NCBI RefSeq assembly: GCF_001282785.1
Contig: NZ_CVUA01000001.1
Coordinates: 2,542,001 to 2,606,000 of the forward strand
Length of the DNA: 64,000 nucleotides
DNA from: Halolamina sediminis
Lineage (GTDB): Archaea > Halobacteriota > Halobacteria > Halobacteriales > Haloferacaceae
Direction of reading: 5' to 3'
The translations under genes and the position numbers were made by a program. The first letter of the stretch is position 1; every line of letters starts with the position of its first letter. This document shows positions 15,988-24,387 of the stretch, piece by piece. The notes under the pieces are model-generated. The model saw nothing but the letters and a program-made list of their open reading frames with translations, was not told the DNA's origin and made no database searches.

Positions 15988-18900
15988 TAGGATGACCCCC
16001 CGTTAGTGTAGGACTGAACAGGCGCGTTATAGTACCGAACTCGGGCGTCGGCATCGCCAAGGATGACCTGGCCGATGGCAAGGAGCGCGTTTTGCCGAAG
16101 GGTCTTGACACCGAGCCAGCCCGCAGTTCCAGCACCGACCTGTGCAATGCTCCCCGCTATGTCTTGGATGATTGTGAGCGCGATGTTTCCGATGCCGAGC
16201 GTAATATCGACCCAGTCACCTTTCTGGATAGCGTGGATCAGCTTGGCTACTTCCTGTACGAAATTCCCCGGGACGAGGTTCGTCATCGTCTCGATTTCTT
16301 CGACCGTACTCTCGGCGATAGTGGAGGCGCGAGAATCCGCTTCGGATGCGGCTTGTTGTGCTTCTTCTGTCGATCCGAGTAGACCGCGTTCGGTGAGAGA
16401 AGAGGCATCCAACTCGTCGAAGAGGGCCTCCAGACCACCTTGAAGGCCGACTGTACCGGAACTGAGCCCCGGAGGGACGGTCTTGGCATATCCGTACCCG
16501 TCAGTGGTCGAGATGAGTTCTAGGCCCGCTGTACCGGACAGGACGCCAGCGCGGATCCCGTCGGCGAACTCATCGAGGGTCGCGTCAACCGCTTGGTCGA
16601 CTTCCGCCTCGACGTTGCTCGCCAGCTCAGTCTCACTCGGGACTGAGTCCCCCGCCGTAGCTTCGTCGTAGGCGGCTTGTGTTTCGGTCTCAACCGTATC
16701 TCGCAGTTCCGTCGATTGCTCATTCGAGAGGGTGTCAGTCCGCATCAGATCCTTGAGGGTATCTCCAATCTTGGACAGAGCGGTATCAAGCCAGTCTTTC
16801 AACCGGCGTGCACTGACCGGCGAGGTACTGGGGAGGTTATCGGCGATGCTGTCGGCAACCTTGTTAAGTGGGATAACTGCGAGAGCAAGATCGATCGCCA
16901 GTGAGGCGGTGACACGAGCAGTCTTCCGAGCGACGTTGTAGGCTGTCGTATCCGACGACTCGTGAATCGCTGACGGACTCGCAAGCACCTCGAGGGTCCG
17001 CTGGATGACCGTCTCTGCAGCTGTGAGACGGTCAACCACTTGTTTCGTTGTCGTCGCTTCAATCGAACCGCTGTTCGCGGCTGATTCGAGTCCGGCAATG
17101 TGGGCCTTCGCGTAGGCTTCGTCACCATCGACGGTCGTCCCATTGACGGTCCGGTTCTGGAGTAGTGGATCGGCTGCGAGCGAGTCGATGTGACCTGCAA
17201 TCGTGAGCTTTTCGTCCGCGCTCAGCGCGACAGTGACGGTCTTCGAAGCTGTGGCCGAGCGATCGGTCTCGTCGTAGACAGTCAGTGATATTTCTTGATC
17301 GCCAAGGTCTGAATAGGTCCACACCGCGGTCTTTCCTGTGGCATCGATCGTCCCGTCACCTGTGAAGTCCCACTCATAGCGAGCGATCGTGGTATCGGGG
17401 TCACTGCTTGCGGAGGCGTCGACGCTGATTTCGCCCCCGACAGCCGGCTCTGGTGGCGATACCTCGAATGCGGCCGACGGTGACTCGCCCGAGACGCTCA
17501 CCGTTCGCGTTGCCTGAGCCGTGGCGCCGTCACTATCCGTGACCGTGAGACTAACTGAGTAGTCGCCGAGTGAGCCGTAACTGTGGGTGACCGTCTTCCC
17601 AGTCATGTTCGACCCGTCGCCGAAGGACCAATCATAGGTCGCGATCGAACCGTCCGAATCCGACGAGCCTGATGCGTCGAAGGTGATCGATTCCCCCACC
17701 GATGGTTGGGAGGGAGAGAAATCAAACGAAGCCGTCGGTGCTGCGTTAAGCGTCGTGTCTCCATCGATGGCCAACACGTAGCCTGGAGCGTTGTAGGTCG
17801 ATGTTACCGTGTGGACTCGCCCAGCCGTGACGGCCGGCGGCGCACCTGTGTCTTCGCCCGTATTGTATGACCAGAGTTGCGTACCCGAGTCCGCATCGAA
17901 GGCGTAGTATACCCCGTTACTCGATGCGTAGACGACCCCGTCGGCGACGAGGCCACCGTGTGCGGTACTGCCGGCGAGGTTTCGGGACCACTGTACCTCT
18001 CCAGTCGCAGTGTTGACGGCGTACAGATCGTCAAAGCCCACGTACAGCGTCCCGTCGGCAACGCCCATCGGCCCCATAGCGTTGCTCCCGCTCCCGAGCG
18101 TAGTATGCCAGACTGACGACCCATCACTTGCGTTTCGGGCAAACAACTCTCCCACGCCGCCGAGGTAGACGTACCCATTCGCGACGACAGGGGCAGCACG
18201 TCCCGGATTATAGGTGAAGTCCCACGTCTTCGACCCATCACTCACCGACAGCGCCGAGACTCGATCAGGATTCCGTGCAGGAGTATCAAGGAGGTATACT
18301 AACCCGTTGGCGACCGCAGGGGGATAGCCCCCTACCGGACTGACGTCCGTCTGCTCCCAAGTGACCGATCCGCTATTCGTATCGATGGCGACGAGTTTGT
18401 TAGAGCCGATGTACACCGTGCCGTCGGCGACAGTGGGCGCAACCGAGTATCGTGGCACATAGTACGGAATCTTCGTTCGCCAGCGTCGCTCGCCAGTAGC
18501 TGTATCAAGCGCCACCAGATACCCTGCGTTTACATCTTGGATATTCTCGCCGATGTACAAGGTATCGTTCACGATTGCGGGCGTCCCGGAAGATGGATCA
18601 GCCAGGGATTTCTTCCATACTAGATCTCCGTCGGCATTGACTGCGTAGAGCGTACCTGCGGAGTTGAAGAAGACAGTGTCATCATACTCTGCGGCGTCGA
18701 GGTCTGTTTGGAAGTCGTCGTTGCAGCCGCCAGAGTTCACCGGTTCGACTAGCAGCGGCTTCTCTCGAACATCAGGAGGGGAGTACAGAAAATACGGGAA
18801 GTTAAAGCCAGAGTCTTCATCTTTCTCGATTAGCACCGGGCCGATTCCACCGGTACTGCTCTGTGTAGAGTTGAAGCCTCTAGCAGTGGCTGGTGAGGCG

Positions 18901-18998
18901 GCAAGTGTGCTGAGAATACCCACGGAAAATGACTTCAAGATTGTTCGGCGGTCAGGAGTTTTCCAGGTCGTCTCCAGACTCGTTCGTTGATCATCCAT
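15987..18998 (-). CDS. Tat-exported PQQ beta-propeller/PKD protein with helical C-domain
   Basis: A 1003-residue secreted protein. An N-terminal Tat-like signal (TPDRRTILKSFSVGILSTLA) is followed by a PQQ-type beta-propeller with repeats such as TGERRWRTKIPYYVPRYSVA and DGSKTWDFTYNP (about residues 85-415). Two PKD domains follow, each with the DxSGSSDSDGSIATYDWSFG-type motif (about 420-590). The last ~400 residues are helical with two hydrophobic segments near the end and match nothing I know. It heads a two-gene operon with the CARDB-like gene. PQQ propellers without a dehydrogenase often serve as scaffolds. The upstream 290 bp are AT-rich. Confidence 0.8.
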   Translation of the reverse strand: MDDQRTSLETTWKTPDRRTILKSFSVGILSTLAASPATARGFNSTQSSTGGIGPVLIEKDEDSGFNFPYFLYSPPDVREKPLLVEPVNSGGCNDDFQTDLDAAEYDDTVFFNSAGTLYAVNADGDLVWKKSLADPSSGTPAIVNDTLYIGENIQDVNAGYLVALDTATGERRWRTKIPYYVPRYSVAPTVADGTVYIGSNKLVAIDTNSGSVTWEQTDVSPVGGYPPAVANGLVYLLDTPARNPDRVSALSVSDGSKTWDFTYNPGRAAPVVANGYVYLGGVGELFARNASDGSSVWHTTLGSGSNAMGPMGVADGTLYVGFDDLYAVNTATGEVQWSRNLAGSTAHGGLVADGVVYASSNGVYYAFDADSGTQLWSYNTGEDTGAPPAVTAGRVHTVTSTYNAPGYVLAIDGDTTLNAAPTASFDFSPSQPSVGESITFDASGSSDSDGSIATYDWSFGDGSNMTGKTVTHSYGSLGDYSVSLTVTDSDGATAQATRTVSVSGESPSAAFEVSPPEPAVGGEISVDASASSDPDTTIARYEWDFTGDGTIDATGKTAVWTYSDLGDQEISLTVYDETDRSATASKTVTVALSADEKLTIAGHIDSLAADPLLQNRTVNGTTVDGDEAYAKAHIAGLESAANSGSIEATTTKQVVDRLTAAETVIQRTLEVLASPSAIHESSDTTAYNVARKTARVTASLAIDLALAVIPLNKVADSIADNLPSTSPVSARRLKDWLDTALSKIGDTLKDLMRTDTLSNEQSTELRDTVETETQAAYDEATAGDSVPSETELASNVEAEVDQAVDATLDEFADGIRAGVLSGTAGLELISTTDGYGYAKTVPPGLSSGTVGLQGGLEALFDELDASSLTERGLLGSTEEAQQAASEADSRASTIAESTVEEIETMTNLVPGNFVQEVAKLIHAIQKGDWVDITLGIGNIALTIIQDIAGSIAQVGAGTAGWLGVKTLRQNALLAIGQVILGDADARVRYYNAPVQSYTNGGSS

Positions 18999-19021
18999 GC
19001 ACTGTGTTCACAAAGCCCATG

Positions 19022-19246
19022 GAAACATAGTTTTGTGTTTATATGTGTGAAAAGCATATAAAATGAATAATTATCAACTCAGCTTCTACGGATATCTATC
19101 AAGGTGACACAGTAGCTTAGCGCGATTCTAGATATTCATAAACAGTGGCCTATTCTTGAATAGCTAGCTATCCTACCTATCTATCAATTGTCCCAATATT
19201 TATTTGTAAAATAGTGGGCTATTACTAGATAGAATCTGTGGCCAAA
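19022..19246. other. AT-rich intergenic region between the secreted-protein operon and parA
   Basis: Clearly lower GC than its surroundings. It includes the 12-bp perfect palindrome ATAGCTAGCTAT at about 19160 and an AATAG...CTATT inverted pair near 19211-19223. The word ATAG recurs and leads into the tandem iterons at 19247. The promoter of the 1003-aa gene must lie at the left side. No gene is seen. Confidence 0.5.
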
Positions 19247-19291
19247 ATAGCTCGGATAGTAATGATAGCACGAATAGCCCAAATAGCCCGT
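19247..19291 (+). repeat. Five tandem 9-bp ATAG iterons abutting parA
   Basis: ATAGCTCGG, ATAGTAATG, ATAGCACGA, ATAGCCCAA, ATAGCCCGT: five copies with an exact 9-bp period, ending at the base before the ATG at 19292. Such iterons before parA are typical of partition-site or autoregulatory ParB/ParA binding arrays. The period of nine also keeps frame with the downstream gene: from a GTG at 19238 it would read K-IAR-IVM-IAR-IAQ-IAR, so a coding origin for the periodicity cannot be excluded. Confidence 0.65.
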
Positions 19292-20165
19292 ATGAAGGAA
19301 AGTGACACAGAGCCGCGCGCGGTGTCGGTGGTATGCTCAAAGGTGGAGTCGGGAAGTCCACTCTGTCGGTTAATCTCTCCCGGCAGCTCGCGGCCGACGG
19401 CTACAACGTGCTGCTCATCGACCTTGACCCGAACGGCCACGCCAGCGTCGGGTTGGGCGTTGAGGAGATCTACCACGACTCCGAAGAGACCATCGGCGAC
19501 GTGTTCTTCGACAGCGCCGATCCGCAGTCGGTGATTCACAACACCGACTACGAGTTCGATATGATCCCGTCAAGTGATGACCTCGAGCAGGTAGAGCGCG
19601 AGATCGTGGTTGGCGACGTGTTCCAGCCGTCGGCACTCTTGAAGCGAGAGGTTGTCGAGCCGCTCCTCGGTTACGAGTACGACTACATCGTGAGCGATTC
19701 GCCGGCCTATCGTTCCCGACTCCCTGATAACGCCTTGTCGCGACGGGGAACCTCATCCTCCCGCTCGCGCCTGCTAACGAGGCGATGTCTGGACTGGAGC
19801 CCACCATCGAACGCTAGATCGGCTCGCTCCGACAGCATATGGACGTCGACGTCCTCGCACTCATCCCGAATATGCTGAATGAGCGGATCGACCAGCAAAC
19901 CCAAGACCGACAACTCCTGGAACGGCTGAACAGCCACAAGTCGCTGCAGGACCGGATCCCTAACTTCGCCCGGATCACCGACTGGGGGGCCGTCGATGCT
20001 GGCGACTACTCACCGTCACCGGGGATCAGGGACCGCAATTCGATCACGAAAGCGTACGGCAAGCGGATGCCACTCCTCGACTACGACCCTGCGTGCGACC
20101 AGATCAAGTGCTTCGAAGAGCTTGCCTACATCGTCGAGACGGGGCAGGTGGTGCGCCATGGCTGA
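19292..20165 (+). pseudogene. parA: ParA/Soj-type partition ATPase, frameshifted
   Basis: The pieces together make a full ParA: MKESDTEPRAVSVV (from 19292), then, one frame on, MLKGGVGKSTLSVNLSRQLA with the deviant Walker A, VLLIDLDPNGHASVGLG (Walker A' partner region) and YDYIVSDSPAYRSRLPDNAL. Near 19735 the frame changes again to ATGNLILPLAPANEAMSGLE, with an internal TAG at 19815-19817, and ends with PNFARITDWGAVDAGDYSPS. Two frameshifts and one nonsense codon make it inactive as read. ParA proteins segregate plasmids or chromosomes. With the iterons it marks an integrated plasmid-like segment. The next gene starts inside its end. Confidence 0.85.
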
Positions 20166-20508
20166 CGATGACCCATTCACCGATCTCGGTGACACCTTGG
20201 ACGATAACGGCAATGACGGCGACGACGAGGCTGAACTGGGAGCCGAACCAGACGCTCCTAACGTTCATGACCCGATGGCCACGCCAGCATTCTCCTACGA
20301 CGAGGCCAAGCAGCGGCCGGTCTACGCCCGAGAAGAAACTATCGACCACTTCGATGCATGGATGCGCTACGAGCTCGAAGGCAAACTGAGCGAGCGTGGG
20401 TATCAGGACATCTACGTCCGAGAGTTAACTGACACACTCCTCCGAACCGTCGTCGAGGAGGAGCTAGTCGAGAAAGTGGCGAAACGGTTTGAAGGGGCTC
20501 GAGAGTAG
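20158..20508 (+). CDS. ParA-linked acidic protein, unknown
   Basis: A 116-residue protein that starts inside the end of the parA pseudogene (8-bp overlap). The first 45 residues are strongly acidic (DDPFTDLGDTLDDNGNDGDD); the rest is helical, with YAREETIDHFDAWMRYELEG and YVRELTDTLLRTVVEEELVE. By position it should be the partition partner (ParB-like role or a regulator), but I see no DNA-binding motif. The gene is intact although parA is broken. I place similar genes behind parA on haloarchaeal plasmids from memory, without certainty. Confidence 0.68.
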   Translation: MADDDPFTDLGDTLDDNGNDGDDEAELGAEPDAPNVHDPMATPAFSYDEAKQRPVYAREETIDHFDAWMRYELEGKLSERGYQDIYVRELTDTLLRTVVEEELVEKVAKRFEGARE

Positions 20509-20564
20509 CACGGCGTCGTTCTCGCCGAAACTACTACTCTTGCTTAGCGCGGCAGTCAAAGTAA

Positions 20565-20684
20565 ATGCCCAACCCCATCAAGTCCACCGGTGCCGACGCC
20601 GTCGCGCTCCAAGTCACTCGTGAGGCTCGGGTTGCCGAGTTCGTCGACGAACAGGACGGGATGCGGCCCGACTGGCACCGGTGA
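20565..20684 (+). CDS. 39-aa hypothetical peptide
   Basis: An ATG at 20565 opens a 39-residue frame (MPNPIKSTGADAVALQVTRE ... QDGMRPDWHR) with haloarchaeal codon use. Its stop TGA overlaps the GTG start of the following gene (GTGA), which supports coupled translation. I do not recognise it. Confidence 0.5.
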   Translation: MPNPIKSTGADAVALQVTREARVAEFVDEQDGMRPDWHR

Positions 20685-20989
20685 ACGACGATGCCTTCGA
20701 CGGAATGCTGTTTGTGGTCGACTCAGAGCGTGTCGACGACGCCGACGTGGTCGAGTTCGTAATCGCGGCTGCGAAGGATACTGACTCGATCTACCCTGCG
20801 GGCGCTGTCTCGATCAGCATCCGCGGCGAGGGGTATCAGGTCCCGTTACCAGGCGCCGACGATTCTGGGTTTCACGTCGACGACGACGCACCGTGTTCGT
20901 CGGCGCATGGCATGTTGGTAGTCGTCCACGAAGGGAACAAGCGACTGGCGCGGGATCTCCAGACCATTCGAGAAGGGCAGATGGCGTAG
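20681..20989 (+). CDS. Hypothetical protein of the parA locus
   Basis: A 102-residue protein with a GTG start overlapping the upstream small frame by four bases. It is acidic and mixes strands and helices: MNDDAFDGMLFVVDSERVDD, AGAVSISIRGEGYQVPLPG, then a histidine-containing region and the helical tail KRLARDLQTIREGQ. No signal peptide or membrane span. Coupling with the 39-aa frame suggests one short operon. Function unknown. Confidence 0.6.
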   Translation: MNDDAFDGMLFVVDSERVDDADVVEFVIAAAKDTDSIYPAGAVSISIRGEGYQVPLPGADDSGFHVDDDAPCSSAHGMLVVVHEGNKRLARDLQTIREGQMA

Positions 20990-21335
20990 CGGAGTGGAAG
21001 TGAAAATAACGAGATATAATCGCCTGGCAGCACCCGGTTCTTCACTTGAACAGATGGGGAGCTCCCACAGCGAGAAGCTTGACATAGTAGTTGAGGCTGG
21101 TCGCCTCAATGCATACGGTTCTCAAATCTTTTCGTCGTCTCACGTGATGGGTGAAGCGTACTGTCTATCAAGCAAGCAGTAGAAATGCGATACACGACTT
21201 CGAAAGGAGTCTTGCACGATAGATCCTCTGGGCTCAGGAGAACTTCTTCCGCTTAATGAACGAACTTGTTTGCCTCCAATCACCACTTAATGCTCTCCCC
21301 ATACTATTTTCATCCTGTTTGACAACCAATGAGGC
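20990..21335. other. Gene-poor spacer
   Basis: About 345 bases with lower GC than the core segments. A 62-residue plus-strand frame at 20994-21182 has no family likeness and no coding look, so it is not called. The promoter of the membrane protein at 21336 must lie at the right side. Confidence 0.4.
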
Positions 21336-22459
21336 ATGGGTGAACAATCGAGCGAGACAACTCGTACTGACGTGTTCACCGTCACAGAAGCCGAGGTTAC
21401 ACCCGACCCACCGCTCAATGAGTCATTTGACAAGGACTTGTGGCTCGACAGGCTGGCCCGCCGTATCGGCTTTGGCTGGCTATCACAACGCCTTCCGGGA
21501 GATATTCCTCCCTCGTACCTGTTTGCAGTCATCTTGGTTGGTACTATCGTCCCGACCATCAACACCTATGCTACCTCGTAGGCGATCCTGTTGTCTACAT
21601 CGAGAACCCGTTGTTCGTTCTACAACCGCTTGCCCTCGTTGGCGGTGTGTTTGGGGCCCGCGCTCTCCGCCACCGGTACCACAGAGTCACCCAGGAGATG
21701 AAAATTGAGGAACGAACCGACAACCCCGAACCATTGCTCAACATTGTCCCGAGCTGGTTACCATGGGCCCTCTTTATCGCAGCATTGCTCCAGATCGCCG
21801 TGCGCGTGTGGGCACTCGGCGGCTTTTCGGCCATTTATCGAGAAGGCGGACTAACGATGGTTATCGGCTGGGGTATCTTGAACCCGCTTTGGTCTGCACT
21901 CGCAGTACAGTTCGTCGCCGTGTACCTCGCCATCGAGTTCATCGCGCCGTGGCGGTTATACCATTCGGATATTGGGATCGATTTCCTTGATCCCGAAGGC
22001 CTCGGAGGGCTCCGACCGATCGGTGAACTCGTCAAGCACGCGTATTATTACATGGTCGCCGGACTAGTTGCGTTCGCCCTTGTCCTATACGGTCCTATCG
22101 TTTCGGCGGCGAGTTGGGGCCCAACAGCAACGACGAGTATCGTGTTCACTGTAATCTGGCTCGGTACTGTTGCGACGGTCGCGTTCGCTGTGTTCATTCT
22201 GCACCTGTTTATGCGCAAGGAGAAACGTCTTGAACTACATCGCCTGAACGAGATACGTCGAGAAATCATCGACAAACCGTGGGACATCAAAGCCTACAAT
22301 GTTGATGAGGAAAAGCAGGATCAACTCAATGAGTTACAACAACGAATCGACACGGTGAGCGCTACACAAGAGTACCCAGCGACGTTCAGTATCTGGTCGC
22401 AACTCCTGATTAGTATCGTGCTCCCAAAGGCCTTCCAGTTGTTGCTGGCCTCGGTGTGA
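21336..22459 (+). pseudogene. Haloarchaeal multi-span membrane protein with one frameshift
   Basis: Two frames join to one protein of about 374 residues. Frame one runs from ATG 21336 (MGEQSSETTRTDVFTVTEAE) to a TAG near 21581, ending IVPTINTYATS. The next frame picks up with YLVGDPVVYIENPLFVLQPL and continues with several spans, for example LPWALFIAALLQIAVRVWAL and TTSIVFTVIWLGTVATVAFA, to the stop at 22459. A single missing base near 21575 explains it. It may be a decayed gene, a sequencing error or, less likely, programmed frameshifting; no slippery run is visible at the junction. Function unknown. Confidence 0.75.
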
Positions 22460-22593
22460 ACCGCCTCGGGCTCAAGCCCCGAGATAATTACCTTGCTCAT
22501 CTGTAGATGCCGACACGGTAGTCTGCTGTGCAAGAGTCGCGTACTGTGTTCAGTACGACGTAACAATCCTTTCCCGAACCTGAATAAGAGGAT

Positions 22594-22713
22594 TCAACTG
22601 TCGTTGCGGATCTCATCCCACACATCCCGACAGTCACCGCAAAGATAGCCTGTGAAACCATCAACGTCGTAACGCTCGATGTTGGTGGTATTTCCGCACC
22701 GTTCACACTTCAC
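22594..22713 (-). CDS. 39-aa zinc-finger micro-protein
   Basis: A short frame from GTG at 22713 to TGA at 22594 encodes MKCERCGNTTNIERYDVDGF followed by TGYLCGDCRDVWDEIRNDS. The two CxxC pairs (CERC and CGDC), 23 residues apart, form a plausible single zinc site. Such two-CxxC micro-proteins are numerous in haloarchaea. An in-frame TTG two codons upstream is another start. Role unknown. Confidence 0.65.
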   Translation of the reverse strand: MKCERCGNTTNIERYDVDGFTGYLCGDCRDVWDEIRNDS

Positions 22714-22938
22714 AGCCAATCGTCTTCTTCCTCTCGTAATAACATCACGATCCACTAAACGAGGTTAGAAAGCACACTTACTGAGCGGCTGTTTCACTCC
22801 AAATCAGACAGAGATAATCCCATGGCGGTGTGATCCGGCAGGACTCCCGTAGAGGGAGAAGCCCGACAGTATCACCCATCTTCCGCGTCGCTGAAACCGT
22901 TCGCTCCGCAACCGTGGGTAATCCAACGGCTAAACGGT

Positions 22939-22956
22939 GTCAACGCCAATGTTGAC
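22939..22956. promoter_or_regulatory. Inverted repeat, possible autoregulatory operator
   Basis: GTCAAC-GCCAAT-GTTGAC is a perfect 6-bp inverted repeat with a 6-bp spacer, ending 6 bp before the ATG of the antitoxin-like gene at 22963. Position and symmetry suit a dimeric repressor site. No binding partner is proven. Confidence 0.4.
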
Positions 22957-22962
22957 GTAACG

Positions 22963-23356
22963 ATGGCAACAGCTGATGAGCAGATTCGGGTAAGTGGCCG
23001 GATGAAGCGCATCCTCGACCGGCACCGCGCCGAAGGCGAGGGCTACAACGACGTGCTTGAGCGCGTCCTCGAGCGTGGCCTACGTTTACGCGGACCTCCG
23101 CAGCGGAGCACCAGAGCAGGCTGTCGAAGAGGCGCTGGACGGCGCCGACGGCCGCGCCGAGCTCTTCGATCTATACCACGAGTGGGACGTGACGCCATCG
23201 GCGATGAACACGAACTCCGGGCGAGGCGTGGTGAAGCGACTGTGTAGCGACCTCAACGGCGACGATGATTTTGTAGGGAGCTTGAGTACAGCAGATCGAA
23301 TCACGACTACCTCGAACCCCACGGTGCCCGGCGCGGGGTCGGGAAGGTGCTGGTGA
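22963..23356 (+). pseudogene. Antitoxin-like 5' end fused out of frame to an unknown 3' part
   Basis: The first ~44 residues from ATG 22963 (MATADEQIRVSGRMKRILDR ... YNDVLERVLER) resemble the start of a small haloarchaeal antitoxin-type family (I recall it as DUF7557). From about 23075 the coding look shifts one frame: VAYVYADLRSGAPEQAVEEA, ELFDLYHEWDVTPSAMNTNS, until about 23290. No toxin gene follows. The simplest reading is a deletion that joined two genes, leaving a broken antitoxin. If the first frame is used, it makes a 94-residue protein with an arginine-rich tail, which looks unnatural. Confidence 0.5.
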
Positions 23357-23558
23357 AACAGCGTGGATTGGAGTGACAGTATCTTAGAAGGGGAGTGCCC
23401 GAAAGGGTGGACAATCTCCCACACCAGCGCCGCCGTAGCAGCAATGCAAGGGCAATACTACGGTCAAGGCGCCATTCTGAGACTATGATTAAGAAGGAAT
23501 CAATCTTCTGCTTACAAAAGGGAAAAGCGGGTGGCAGAACCGGTATAACGGTTAGTCG

Positions 23559-23795
23559 TTAGTCGCCGAGGCGATCCTCGGCTGCAAGGACACTCTCGAT
23601 TGTGAGGTCCTCAGGAATGGCATCGACAATCGCTACACGATGCGCATCGCTCGGTGGGCGAACGCCTCGTTCCCAGCTGCCGACCGTCGCCCGTGTCACA
23701 CCGACCACCTCGGCAAACTCTTTTCGACTCTCCTGGCGCGTCTCACGGATCAAACGGATCCCAGCCGGCGGAAGTTCAGGGGCGATATCAGGCAT
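23559..23795 (-). CDS. XRE-family HTH regulator
   Basis: A 78-residue protein that is essentially one XRE helix-turn-helix: PAGIRLIRETRQESRKEFAE, then VVGVTRATVGSWERGVRPPS. The second and third helices (AEVVGVTRATVGSWERG) are the typical recognition unit. It stands alone in a gene-poor stretch of the accessory tract, with no partner toxin seen on either side. Probably a local transcription regulator or a solitary antitoxin. Confidence 0.82.
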   Translation of the reverse strand: MPDIAPELPPAGIRLIRETRQESRKEFAEVVGVTRATVGSWERGVRPPSDAHRVAIVDAIPEDLTIESVLAAEDRLGD

Positions 23796-24072
23796 AGTGT
23801 ACTGACATTCCCCACGAATAGGTTAGATTTTGTGGATCGAGAAGTACACTCGAGACCGCGATGCAGCTGGGCATCCAGCTCCATCCACTGGACTCTTACT
23901 TTTGGATGCCACATGAATTCTCGATACGGTCACATGCTGTCGGTCCAGCGTCCACAACTAGGAAGAGAAAATGAAGTTTGATTAAATAAGGGTCAATTCT
24001 GCTCTGAACGGTGAGGCTATCGTCTCGAATGGTCCGTAATCCTGATTGGGGCGAGTCCGTTCTTTCCGGCAA

Positions 24073-24309
24073 ATGAGCTCAACTGATTCTATTCCACCCG
24101 AAAGGCAAGTGCTAGAGTACATTGAAGACCAACTCAGTGCAGGACAAACATTTGCTAAGAGTCGACATATTGCTGGTAAAGTTGAGATCTCGGCAAAGCA
24201 GGTAGGGGCAGTAATGAGCTCAATCGAAGACTACGAGTCTAGCCTTCAGGTGAAGAAGTGGGGTGGCTCCTCCGATGGGACAACGTGGTACATCAAACGT
24301 GTTGAGTAA
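24073..24309 (+). CDS. Winged-helix protein of the DUF7123 type
   Basis: A 78-residue protein that fits a small winged helix: ERQVLEYIEDQLSAGQTFAK, SRHIAGKVEISAKQVGAVMS, then the wing KKWGGSSDGTTWYIKR. I recall this layout, with its KEVG-like recognition helix and W-Y wing, as the haloarchaeal DUF7123 family. Likely a DNA-binding regulator; targets unknown. The ATG at 24073 is chosen because the residues before it are not conserved in character. No operon partner. Confidence 0.72.
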   Translation: MSSTDSIPPERQVLEYIEDQLSAGQTFAKSRHIAGKVEISAKQVGAVMSSIEDYESSLQVKKWGGSSDGTTWYIKRVE

Positions 24310-24387
24310 GACTAACTTGGGGGTTTTACTCGCGTTCGCTGAACACGCCAGCAAGGAACTTCCTTACGATCTGGGCCCCAGGATGGG

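Noticed and set aside
19022-19291. AT-rich region as replication origin
   Set aside because: No orc1/cdc6 or rep gene is adjacent; the repeats fit a partition locus better.
20994-21182. 62-aa plus-strand frame
   Set aside because: No domain and no coupling or clear promoter; composition not convincing.
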